NCBI GenBank assembly: GCA_944323585.1
Contig: CALUTA010000089.1
Coordinates: forward strand, 1-6,417
DNA from: Candidatus Gastranaerophilales bacterium
GTDB taxonomy: Bacteria; Cyanobacteriota; Vampirovibrionia; Gastranaerophilales; Gastranaerophilaceae
Length of the DNA: 6,417 nucleotides
Direction: 5' to 3'
The translations under genes were made by a program, and so were the position numbers. Within the stretch, counting starts at the first letter, position 1. Each line of letters opens with the position of its first letter. A model generated the notes under the pieces. It saw only the letters and a list, made by a program, of their open reading frames with translations, was not told where the DNA came from and ran no database searches. Of the stretch, positions 1-5,507 are shown one piece after another.

Positions 1-1754
1 GCAGAAGTTAAAGCACCTTGCATATTGTTAAGATTGTATGTAAAGGTTTCATTAATTCCGTTATAAAAATTGTCAAGTTTTCCTTCAGATGACGTTATGG
101 CTGACAAAATATTTTCTACATTTTTTGCCGAAATTTCTGTAAAAGTATTTTTTATGTCAATAATGTTACCAGTTATTGAACCAATTCTGTCAGAAAGTTC
201 ATGAATAGAATCAGCAGTAGCGTTGTTGCCGGTTATACTGTTAATCAAATTTTTTATATCAACCGAAGTCTGTTCTAAAATTTCTGAAAATACAGAACGG
301 TTTTCAAGGTTCGAATGTTCAATATCAAGTTTTAATTTTGCGAAATGTTCTTCAAAAATATTGAGATTTGTCTGAAATTCAGGAAGTATTTCTCCGAATT
401 TTCCATCTATATGTGCGCTAAACAAGTCTTGATTAGTGCTTAGTGTATTAATGCTTTCAAGAACAGTTGAAATTTCTGTTTTGATATCAGTAATATCAGA
501 AATTGAATTTCCAAGTTTGATATTGCTTTCTTCAGCAAAAGATTCAATCGTTTTAATGCTGCTGTCAATTTTATCTTGCAGGGTTAAAAATCTATCTTCC
601 AGAACTTCCGGAAATTTTTTAACAATATCTGAAAGTTCTTGAATTTTTAAGTTGAAAGACTCACTCGTTTTCGTGTTTTTATCTGATATTTCAGATTTAA
701 AAGTTTCCAGAGTATTGCCAAGTTCACTGATTTTTGCATTGATAAAAGTTAAATAATTTTCACTTTGAGCAGAAACAGTTGTATCAATTTTTTTGATGTC
801 ATCAGAAAGTTTTTCAAGGTTTTCAAGTTTTTGCAGAGGGATGTATGAGCCGTCTTCTGATGTTTGAGTCTGAGCAGATTTAATTTCCTCTATGCAATTG
901 CTTAAAACATCTCTTACTGAATTTAAATAGTCGGAGAGTCCTTTTGTAATATTCTCGTTAAAGTTCAAAAGTTCATTTCGGTTTTTTTCAATTTCAGAAA
1001 GAATTTTTTCGCTTTTATCCAGAGTATCAACTTTTTCGGATACAAGCGCAAAAGAATTGTCAATTTTGCCCGCAAGGTTTACCAGATCATCTTTAGAAAT
1101 TTGATTTTTTGCGATGTCGTCATTTTTCTGGTCAAGAATTTCAAGCGAAGATAGAATTGCGTTTGTGGCAAGATAGATATTCTCAAGTTCTCTTTTTATG
1201 ATGTCATTCTGATCCGTAACATCCATTGTCATAAGGGTTTTGGTTATTCCTCTAAGTGTGGAGTTTACGTCCATAATAGACGCTTCAAGACCTCTTGTTA
1301 TAGCGTCAACACCTTCTTTTACAACAGAAACATTCGAAATGATTTCGTCTTTTTTTGAGTTGTCATTTCTAAAGTCATCAAGTTTTGTTTCAAGATCTTG
1401 AATAAAGTTTTTTTGCTGGTTTATTTCTTGTGCAAAATTGTCTATATGTTCGTTAAGGATATTAAACATAATTTTAAAATCAGCATTTTTAGTAAAAAGT
1501 TCCTGATTGTTATTAAGGTTTTCACAAGCTTCCCTGAGTTCGGAAAATTTTTCGGCAATAAAACGATGACGGCTTTCAAGTGATATTTCCAGATCTTTTA
1601 AGTTGCCGTTGATCAGGTCTGTTGTAATTCCGTCGTTTGCAATGTCGTCAAGTTTTGTGTTAATTTCAGCCAGAGCATTATTGTACATTTCACTGTTCAT
1701 TGCATTTTCGGACTTTATTGTATTTAAAATTTCATCAATCTCAGTTTGTGTCAT
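1..1754 (-). CDS. Long coiled-coil protein, N-terminal 584 residues (3' end beyond window)
   Basis: The reverse strand reads open from an ATG at 1754 down to base 3 without a stop, giving 584 codons, and the frame leaves the window still open. The start is supported by AAGGA eight or nine bases upstream (around 1763-1767). The predicted protein begins MTQTEIDEILNTIKSEN and has no signal peptide or membrane segment. It is rich in Glu, Lys, Asp, Asn, Ile and Leu. I count only three prolines (residues 306, 382, 458), no tryptophan and two cysteines (77, 287). Hydrophobic residues recur in 3-4 spacing, for example L313, L316, I320, I323 and V327, so a long alpha-helical coiled coil is likely. No catalytic or binding domain is visible in this part; any such domain would lie at the missing C-terminus. 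Possible roles are a cytoplasmic scaffold or filament, or an SMC-like or chemoreceptor-like rod, but I do not recognise a family. The reading frame is secure, the function is unknown. Confidence 0.85.
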   Translation of the reverse strand, partial: MTQTEIDEILNTIKSENAMNSEMYNNALAEINTKLDDIANDGITTDLINGNLKDLEISLESRHRFIAEKFSELREACENLNNNQELFTKNADFKIMFNILNEHIDNFAQEINQQKNFIQDLETKLDDFRNDNSKKDEIISNVSVVKEGVDAITRGLEASIMDVNSTLRGITKTLMTMDVTDQNDIIKRELENIYLATNAILSSLEILDQKNDDIAKNQISKDDLVNLAGKIDNSFALVSEKVDTLDKSEKILSEIEKNRNELLNFNENITKGLSDYLNSVRDVLSNCIEEIKSAQTQTSEDGSYIPLQKLENLEKLSDDIKKIDTTVSAQSENYLTFINAKISELGNTLETFKSEISDKNTKTSESFNLKIQELSDIVKKFPEVLEDRFLTLQDKIDSSIKTIESFAEESNIKLGNSISDITDIKTEISTVLESINTLSTNQDLFSAHIDGKFGEILPEFQTNLNIFEEHFAKLKLDIEHSNLENRSVFSEILEQTSVDIKNLINSITGNNATADSIHELSDRIGSITGNIIDIKNTFTEISAKNVENILSAITSSEGKLDNFYNGINETFTYNLNNMQGALTS

Positions 1755-1792
1755 GTATGATTTTCCTTAATTTTACATATCCCTACCGTAAC

Positions 1793-1822
1793 ATTTTAGC
1801 AGAATAATATATACAAGAGCAA
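1793..1822 (-). promoter_or_regulatory. Putative promoter of the coiled-coil gene
   Basis: Read on the minus strand, TAAAAT at 1798-1793 is preceded by TGC, making an extended -10 (TGnTAAAAT). TTGCTC at 1822-1817 lies 18 bases further upstream as a weak -35 (three of six consensus bases). Transcription would begin about 30 bases before the ATG at 1754. This is a consensus-based guess; AT-rich sequence gives many chance matches. Confidence 0.4.
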
Positions 1823-1840
1823 AAATATTAACGTTTATTA

Positions 1841-1852
1841 TTACAATTGTAA
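1841..1852. promoter_or_regulatory. Perfect 12-bp palindrome, possible operator
   Basis: TTACAATTGTAA is identical to its reverse complement and sits between the two divergent promoters. It lies about 43-54 bases upstream of the predicted right-facing transcription start and upstream of the left-facing -35. This is a plausible position for a dimeric regulator acting on either gene. No cognate regulator is encoded next to it, so the role is inferred only from symmetry and location. Confidence 0.3.
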
Positions 1853-1879
1853 AGATAGAATACGTGTTTTGTTTTTCGG

Positions 1880-1888
1880 TGGTATAAT
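1880..1888 (+). promoter_or_regulatory. Extended -10 promoter for the oxidoreductase operon
   Basis: TGGTATAAT is a perfect extended -10 element (TGn followed by TATAAT). No good -35 lies at 16-18 bases, as expected for a promoter that relies on the TG extension. Transcription would start near 1895, leaving a leader of about 25 bases that contains the AGAGG ribosome-binding site for the start at 1921. Confidence 0.55.
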
Positions 1889-1920
1889 AAAAAGCAGACA
1901 TGTTTTTAAAAGAGGTAGCA

Positions 1921-2133
1921 ATGAGCCGTATAGTAATTGATAGTGAGAAGTGCAAAGCATGCTATTTATGCATAAATGAATGCCCGAAAAAGTTAATAAA
2001 AATAGGTAATACTGCAAACAGCCTCGGAAACAGGGTTGTTGAATTTGATGATCCGAATAACGAATGTCTTGGATGCGCAATGTGTGCAGCCAGATGTCCG
2101 GATCTTGCTATTACCGAGGTATATAAAGGATAA
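1921..2133 (+). CDS. korD: 2-oxoacid:ferredoxin oxidoreductase delta subunit, 2x[4Fe-4S] ferredoxin
   Basis: This 70-residue protein is the electron-transfer subunit of the oxidoreductase encoded downstream. It carries two classical cluster motifs: C11-x2-C14-x2-C17-x3-C21-P and C49-x2-C52-x2-C55-x3-C59-P. Each cluster would take three cysteines from its own motif and the fourth from the other, as in bacterial 8Fe ferredoxins. It would carry electrons from the thiamine-dependent catalytic subunits towards free ferredoxin in the cytoplasm. I chose ATG 1921 over the in-frame ATG at 1900 because AGAGG (1911-1915) stands five bases before 1921. Nothing resembling a ribosome-binding site precedes 1900, and the upstream start lies only a few bases after the predicted transcription start. 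The gene ends three bases before the alpha subunit starts, so the two are surely cotranscribed. The ferredoxin identity is certain; its assignment as the delta subunit rests on gene order. Confidence 0.92.
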   Translation: MSRIVIDSEKCKACYLCINECPKKLIKIGNTANSLGNRVVEFDDPNNECLGCAMCAARCPDLAITEVYKG

Positions 2134-2136
2134 ATT

Positions 2137-3201
2137 ATGATAACAGAAACTCCGACAAAAAAAATATTGACTAAAGGAAACTATGCAATTGCCCAGGCAG
2201 CAATAAATGCCGGCTGCAAGTGTTATTTCGGATATCCGATTACTCCGCAGAGTGAGATTGGCGAATATATGAGCGGAAAAATGCAGGAATTGAACCGTGC
2301 ATATGTTTCAGCTGAAAGCGAACTTGCGGCAATAAACATGGTTATAGGCGCCTGCTCTACAGGTGTAAAGGCCATGACTTCATCTTCAAGCTGTGCGGTG
2401 GCTTTAATGCAGGAAGCGCTTACTTATGCAACTTCAGATCAGCTTCCGGTAGTTCTGGTGAGCGTTATGAGAGGCGGCCCGGGGTTAGGCAATATTTATC
2501 CGTCGCAAGGCGATTATTTTCAGGCTACAAAGGGCGGCGGCAACGGGGATTACAAACTTATAGTCCTTGCTCCGTCAACTGTTCAGGAATGTGTGGATTT
2601 GACATACAAAGCATTTTATCTGGCTCATAAATACAGAAATCCGACCATGCTTCTGGCTGACGGGCTTCTGGGACAGATGATGGAACCTGTTGAATTTAAA
2701 GAATATCCATATCCGGAAATCGACAATTCTTCCTGGGCTTTAACAGGTGCTAAAGGCCGTGATGGCAGAGTAATCCGTTCTTATGCTCCGCTTGCGGATG
2801 ATCAGTGTGTATTCCTTGAAAAACTTTTTGCAAAATACAGGACTATTGAGAAAAACGAAACCGAATGGGAAGAAATAGGAACCGAAGACGCTGATGTTAT
2901 ATTAGTAAGTTTCGGCAGCACTTCAAGAAACGTTAAAACCGCAATGAAATTGTGCAGAGAAAAAGGAATTAAAGCAGGATTTTTCAGACCGATTACGCTT
3001 TATCCGTTCCCGTCCGCAAGGCTTAACGAATTAGCTTCAAAGACTAAGAAAATGATTTCTGTTGAAGTTAATATGGGGCAGATGATTAATGATATCAGGC
3101 TTGCGGTAAACGGAAAAGTTCCAGTAGAACTTATTCATAAACCTGTCGGTGCACCTCCTGTGCCGGAAGAAATTTTATCACAAATTGAGGAGCTTATATA
3201 A
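2137..3201 (+). CDS. korA: 2-oxoacid:ferredoxin oxidoreductase alpha subunit, VorB/KorA type (3-methyl-2-oxobutanoate dehydrogenase subunit VorB-like)
   Basis: This 354-residue protein has the size usual for the alpha subunit of four-subunit 2-oxoacid:ferredoxin oxidoreductases. The N-terminal half is the pyrimidine-binding domain of the thiamine diphosphate site. It shows GYPITPQ (residues 32-38), the acidic AESE segment (59-62, E60 or E62 being the likely cofactor-activating glutamate), TSSSS (81-85), RGGPGLGN (112-119) and a following ADGLLGQ. The C-terminal roughly 100 residues form the second core domain. With beta it converts a 2-oxoacid plus CoA and oxidised ferredoxin to acyl-CoA, CO2 and reduced ferredoxin. 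The motif set looks most like the group annotated VorB (branched-chain 2-oxoacids), but KorA (2-oxoglutarate) is very similar, so the substrate is uncertain. AAGGA at 2126-2130 lies six bases before the ATG. The stop overlaps the beta start by one base (TAATG), suggesting translational coupling. Confidence 0.93.
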   Translation: MITETPTKKILTKGNYAIAQAAINAGCKCYFGYPITPQSEIGEYMSGKMQELNRAYVSAESELAAINMVIGACSTGVKAMTSSSSCAVALMQEALTYATSDQLPVVLVSVMRGGPGLGNIYPSQGDYFQATKGGGNGDYKLIVLAPSTVQECVDLTYKAFYLAHKYRNPTMLLADGLLGQMMEPVEFKEYPYPEIDNSSWALTGAKGRDGRVIRSYAPLADDQCVFLEKLFAKYRTIEKNETEWEEIGTEDADVILVSFGSTSRNVKTAMKLCREKGIKAGFFRPITLYPFPSARLNELASKTKKMISVEVNMGQMINDIRLAVNGKVPVELIHKPVGAPPVPEEILSQIEELI

Positions 3202-3971
3202 TGGCAACACAAGTTTTTAAAATACCGGAATCTTTAAGAGAAGATGTAAAATATTCATTTTGTCCCGGGTGTGACCACGGGGTTGCAGTCAGACTTGTTG
3301 CGGAAGTCCTTGATGAACTGGAGCTTAGAGAAAAATCAGTTCTTGTCGCATCAATCGGTTGTTCCGTAACCTTGTATGATTTTTTGAATGTTGATTCTAT
3401 TGAAGCTCCCCACGGAAGAGCCTTAGCAGAAGCAACAGGTGTTAAAAGAGCTTGTCCTGACAAGTTTGTATTTACATATCAGGGCGACGGCGATTTTGCT
3501 TCAATCGGGCTTGCGGAAAGTCTGCATGCCGCTTTGAGGGGGGAAAACGTCAGTGCAATTTGCATAAACAATACAACTTACGGTATGACAGGCGGACAGC
3601 TGGGGCCGACAACCCTTTTGGGGCAGGTTACGACAACCTCTCCGACGGGACGTAATCTTGAGTATTACGGTTATCCGATTAAAATAGCGGAACACGTTGC
3701 TCTTTGTGACGGAACCGCATATTCAGCAAGAGTTTCTCTGGACAGCGTGGCTAATATCAGAAAAGCCAAACAGGCTATTAAAAAAGCTTTTGAAGTCCAG
3801 CTTCAAGGATTGGGATTCGGATTTGTAGAAATACTTTCAACCTGTCCGACCAACTGGAAAATGACACCCTCTCAGGCTCATGACAGAGTCAGAGATGAAA
3901 TGATGAAAATTTTTGTGCCGGGAGTTTACAAAGATGTAACTACGGACGGAACAACTCATAAAATGCGTTAG
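3201..3971 (+). CDS. korB: 2-oxoacid:ferredoxin oxidoreductase beta subunit (thiamine diphosphate- and [4Fe-4S]-binding)
   Basis: This 256-residue protein is the cofactor-holding half of the active site. The thiamine diphosphate/magnesium motif is G95-D-G-D98 followed by N123-N-T-T-Y-G-M-T-G-G-Q133. Four cysteines match the usual ligands of the proximal [4Fe-4S] cluster: C21 and C24 in CPGCDH, C54 in SIGCS, and C215 in the CPTNW segment. The H71-G-R73 segment is also characteristic of the family. The length is close to VorA/KorB beta subunits; pyruvate-type beta subunits tend to be longer. The start is fixed by GAGGAG (3187-3192) eight bases upstream, inside the end of alpha. Electrons from the decarboxylated intermediate would go through this cluster to the delta ferredoxin. 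The family is certain; the substrate is not determined by any residue I can name. Confidence 0.94.
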   Translation: MATQVFKIPESLREDVKYSFCPGCDHGVAVRLVAEVLDELELREKSVLVASIGCSVTLYDFLNVDSIEAPHGRALAEATGVKRACPDKFVFTYQGDGDFASIGLAESLHAALRGENVSAICINNTTYGMTGGQLGPTTLLGQVTTTSPTGRNLEYYGYPIKIAEHVALCDGTAYSARVSLDSVANIRKAKQAIKKAFEVQLQGLGFGFVEILSTCPTNWKMTPSQAHDRVRDEMMKIFVPGVYKDVTTDGTTHKMR

Positions 3972-4020
3972 TGAATAAAATTGTTTGTAGTTGCAGAGTT
4001 ATCGAAAAGTTAAAAACAAG

Positions 4021-4043
4021 GAATCGTTGATGTATAACGGTTC
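4021..4043 (+). other. Intercistronic stem-loop between beta and gamma genes
   Basis: In RNA, GAAUCGUU (4021-4028) can pair with AACGGUUC (4036-4043) over eight pairs with one G-U wobble, around a seven-base loop. It is not followed by a run of U, so it is not an intrinsic terminator. A role in mRNA stability or processing is possible but unproven; a hairpin of this size can occur by chance. Confidence 0.35.
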
Positions 4044-4086
4044 GGTAGACTGAATAAGTGAATAATTATTGTAAAGAGGTATCAAG

Positions 4087-4632
4087 ATGGAAAAAAATTT
4101 TATAATAGCAGGTTTTGGCGGTCAGGGGGTTCTCCTTGCGGGTGAAGTCCTGGCAACGGCTTTTATGCTTGCAGGTAAGAAAGTTACATGGTATCCGAGC
4201 TACGGTGCAGAGATGAGAGGCGGAACAGTTAACTGCGAAGTTGTGGCAAGTGACGAGGAAGTCAGTGCCGTAAACAAACTGAATACTGATTTTATTGTAG
4301 CTTTAAATCAGGCTTCATTTGACAGATTTTTGAAGAAAATTAAAAAAGGCGGGGTTATGATTGCAAATTCTTCGCTTGTGAAGGAATTGAAGAGCCGAAC
4401 CGATATAAATTATCTGTTTGCGCCTATAACCAAGCTTGCAGAAGACTTGGGCAACATCAAAATGGCAAATATTCTGGCTCTCGGGATTCTTGCAAAAGCA
4501 AGCAAGATGGTTTCTCTTGAGCATTTGATTGAGGCATTGGACAAAGTTTTGCCTCCTCACAGAAAAAATCTTCTGCCGCTGAATATCAAGGCTTTAAAAA
4601 TAGGCTATGAGTATGATTTATTGCCGGTGTAG
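4087..4632 (+). CDS. korC: 2-oxoacid:ferredoxin oxidoreductase gamma subunit
   Basis: This 181-residue protein is the full-length gamma domain, which in other members of the superfamily is fused into larger subunits. It starts with the glycine-rich turn GFGGQG (residues 9-14) and contains the signature YPSYGAEMRGGT (36-47), both diagnostic for this domain. It assembles with alpha, beta and the ferredoxin into the cytoplasmic complex and may take part in CoA binding. AGAGG at 4075-4079 lies seven bases before the ATG. Unlike the first three genes it is separated from beta by 115 bases, which hold a stem-loop and no convincing terminator or promoter. It is therefore most simply read as the last enzyme gene of the same operon, possibly expressed at its own level. 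Confidence 0.93.
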   Translation: MEKNFIIAGFGGQGVLLAGEVLATAFMLAGKKVTWYPSYGAEMRGGTVNCEVVASDEEVSAVNKLNTDFIVALNQASFDRFLKKIKKGGVMIANSSLVKELKSRTDINYLFAPITKLAEDLGNIKMANILALGILAKASKMVSLEHLIEALDKVLPPHRKNLLPLNIKALKIGYEYDLLPV

Positions 4633-4634
4633 TC

Positions 4635-4678
4635 TTAAATCAACTAAAAAGTCGATTTAAAATATCAGGATTGATATT
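4635..4678 (+). other. Two tandem AT-rich hairpins downstream of gamma gene
   Basis: TTAAATC (4635-4641) pairs with GATTTAA (4654-4660). Inside, after a single mismatch, ACT pairs with AGT around an AAAA loop. Immediately next, AATATCA (4661-4667) pairs perfectly with TGATATT (4672-4678) around GGAT. Neither is followed by a clean U-tract, so they are unlikely to stop transcription fully. They could attenuate or shape the transcript ahead of the small gene. Confidence 0.35.
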
Positions 4679-4714
4679 ATTCTTATATGGTAAAGTTCAA
4701 GAGGTCTTTAAAAA

Positions 4715-4945
4715 GTGAAGAAAGAACTAATTAAAACCATTAAAGAAAAAGAAGTTCAATTGTCGAAATTAAAAGCGCACATAGATAAAAGTTCAGTATG
4801 CTCGGAACTTTACAACAAAGTCGTTTTGGAAAAAGCAATCCTGAAGAAAGAACTTGAAAAACTGGAGCAAAATACATTTGTAAAAAGACTAAAATCATTG
4901 CTTCCGCGCAAAAAGACTTTAATCTGCGACTATTTTAAAAACTAA
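4715..4945 (+). CDS. Small basic helical protein of unknown function
   Basis: This 76-residue frame starts at GTG, preceded by AAGAGGT (4699-4705) nine bases upstream, which makes it more likely a real gene than a chance frame. The protein is very rich in Lys, Glu and Leu. Residues 1 to about 55 look like a charged helix able to form a coiled coil, ending in KKELEKLEQ. The tail FVKRLKSLLPRKKTL is strongly positive and could touch nucleic acid or the membrane surface. There are cysteines at residue 29 and near the C-terminus. There is no signal peptide or membrane span. It follows the oxidoreductase operon on the same strand with no clear promoter of its own and is closed by the terminator at 4969-5004, so it is probably cotranscribed. 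I recognise no family and infer no link to the enzyme beyond position. Confidence 0.6.
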   Translation: MKKELIKTIKEKEVQLSKLKAHIDKSSVCSELYNKVVLEKAILKKELEKLEQNTFVKRLKSLLPRKKTLICDYFKN

Positions 4946-4968
4946 ATTGAACTTGAATATTTAAAATT

Positions 4969-5004
4969 AAAACTGCGAAACTGAAAAAGAAGTTTCGCAG
5001 TTTT
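4969..5004. terminator. Strong bidirectional intrinsic terminator
   Basis: AAAACTGCGAAACT (4969-4982) and AGTTTCGCAGTTTT (4991-5004) form a perfect 14-bp stem around the eight-base loop GAAAAAGA. The stem ends in T on the right arm for rightward transcription and is followed by a T-rich run on the minus strand. It lies between the small gene (stop 4945) and the convergent regulator gene (stop codon 5010-5008) and serves both. Confidence 0.85.
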
Positions 5005-5007
5005 GTC

Positions 5008-5373
5008 TTAAGGCTCTGTAATTTCTCTGGTGTATGCGCAGGGAATATTTTCTTCTTTCAAATAATTTATGCCCCATCTGTTCAGTTCAATTATTATCGG
5101 AATAAGAGTTTCCCCTCTTTTAGAAAGAGAGTATTCTGTTTTGGGCGGAACAACCGGATACAATTTTCTGTTAATTATCCCATCCTGTTCTAGTTCTTTA
5201 AGCTGCTGAATAAGCATTTTCGGGGTTGCCTGCGAAATTAATTTCTGCAATTCGCTGTATCTCAGTGTTTTGTTTATCAAGTGGCCGAGGATTATTCCTT
5301 TGTATTTGCCGCCGATAATGTCCATTGTTGCTTCAAGCGGGCACTTGTATTCTGTTTTTTTCTGTTTTACCAT
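5008..5373 (-). CDS. HxlR-family winged-helix transcriptional regulator
   Basis: This 121-residue protein has the HxlR hallmarks. C11-P-L-E-A opens the domain, followed by DIIGGKYKGIILGHL (residues 18-32). The helix-turn-helix is RYSELQKLI...TPKMLIQQLKELEQDGII (38-67) and the wing is NRKLYPVVPPKTEYSLSKRG (68-87). A C-terminal dimerisation helix (about 90-106) follows. Members bind DNA as dimers and usually control a neighbouring divergent gene and themselves. C11 is the conserved family cysteine; a second cysteine at 112 sits where thiol-sensing members such as YodB carry C-terminal cysteines, so a redox or electrophile switch is possible. The start at 5373 is supported by AGGA (5384-5381) seven bases upstream. 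The gene is divergent from the hydrolase gene, which is its likely target. Family assignment is near certain; the inducing signal is unknown. Confidence 0.95.
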   Translation of the reverse strand: MVKQKKTEYKCPLEATMDIIGGKYKGIILGHLINKTLRYSELQKLISQATPKMLIQQLKELEQDGIINRKLYPVVPPKTEYSLSKRGETLIPIIIELNRWGINYLKEENIPCAYTREITEP

Positions 5374-5385
5374 TGTTTATTCCTA

Positions 5386-5441
5386 TAGTTTACTTATTAG
5401 TTATTATTATACAAAAAAGTAAGTATTATACAAAATAGTAA
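5386..5441. repeat. Phased 18-bp direct repeats, likely HxlR operator
   Basis: TATTATACAAAAAAGTAA (5405-5422) and TATTATACAAAATAGTAA (5424-5441) match at 17 of 18 positions with a 19-bp period. A degenerate third copy, TAGTTTACTTATTAGTTA (5386-5403), fits the same phase with 12 of 18 matches. The array covers the predicted -10 and leader of the regulator gene and ends just before the hydrolase -35. This placement suits autorepression plus control of the divergent promoter. Binding by the adjacent regulator is inferred. Confidence 0.55.
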
Positions 5442-5452
5442 ATTCTTGTTAA
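5425..5452 (-). promoter_or_regulatory. Putative promoter of the HxlR regulator gene
   Basis: On the minus strand TTAACA (5452-5447, five of six consensus bases) is followed after 16 bases by a perfect TATAAT (5430-5425). Transcription would start near 5418, about 45 bases before the ATG. The -10 lies inside one of the 18-bp repeats, so a bound regulator would block this promoter. Confidence 0.55.
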
Positions 5453-5474
5453 AAAGAGAGTATTTTATTAATAT
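5446..5474 (+). promoter_or_regulatory. Putative promoter of the hydrolase gene
   Basis: TTGTTA (5446-5451) and TAATAT (5469-5474) are 17 bases apart, each matching four of six consensus bases. The -35 overlaps the -35 of the opposite-facing regulator promoter almost exactly, and the 18-bp repeats abut it on the upstream side. The surroundings are very AT-rich, so the exact -10 is uncertain. Confidence 0.4.
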
Positions 5475-5507
5475 TAATTTAACGGAAAACAAAAGGAGGG
5501 ATATAAA

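Noticed and set aside
436..1583. Short plus-strand open frames inside the coiled-coil region
   Set aside because: They are antisense to a continuous 584-codon frame, have low-complexity hydrophobic translations and lack convincing ribosome-binding sites.
1900..1920. Upstream in-frame ATG that would lengthen the ferredoxin by seven residues
   Set aside because: No ribosome-binding site precedes it, it lies within a few bases of the predicted transcription start, and the AGAGG motif is well placed only for the ATG at 1921.
3194..3695. Minus-strand open frames opposite the beta subunit gene
   Set aside because: They overlap a gene with full catalytic and cluster motifs and encode nothing recognisable.
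4027..4056. Internal promoter for gamma (TTGATG with TGAATA, 18-base spacing)
   Set aside because: The -10 match is weak and such pairs are expected by chance in AT-rich sequence.
4635..4678. Intrinsic terminator directly after the gamma gene
   Set aside because: The stems are AT-rich and no U-tract follows; the strong terminator comes only at 4969-5004.
5386..5441. CRISPR-like array
   Set aside because: The units are 18 bp with only one-base spacing and no spacers; the position fits an operator.
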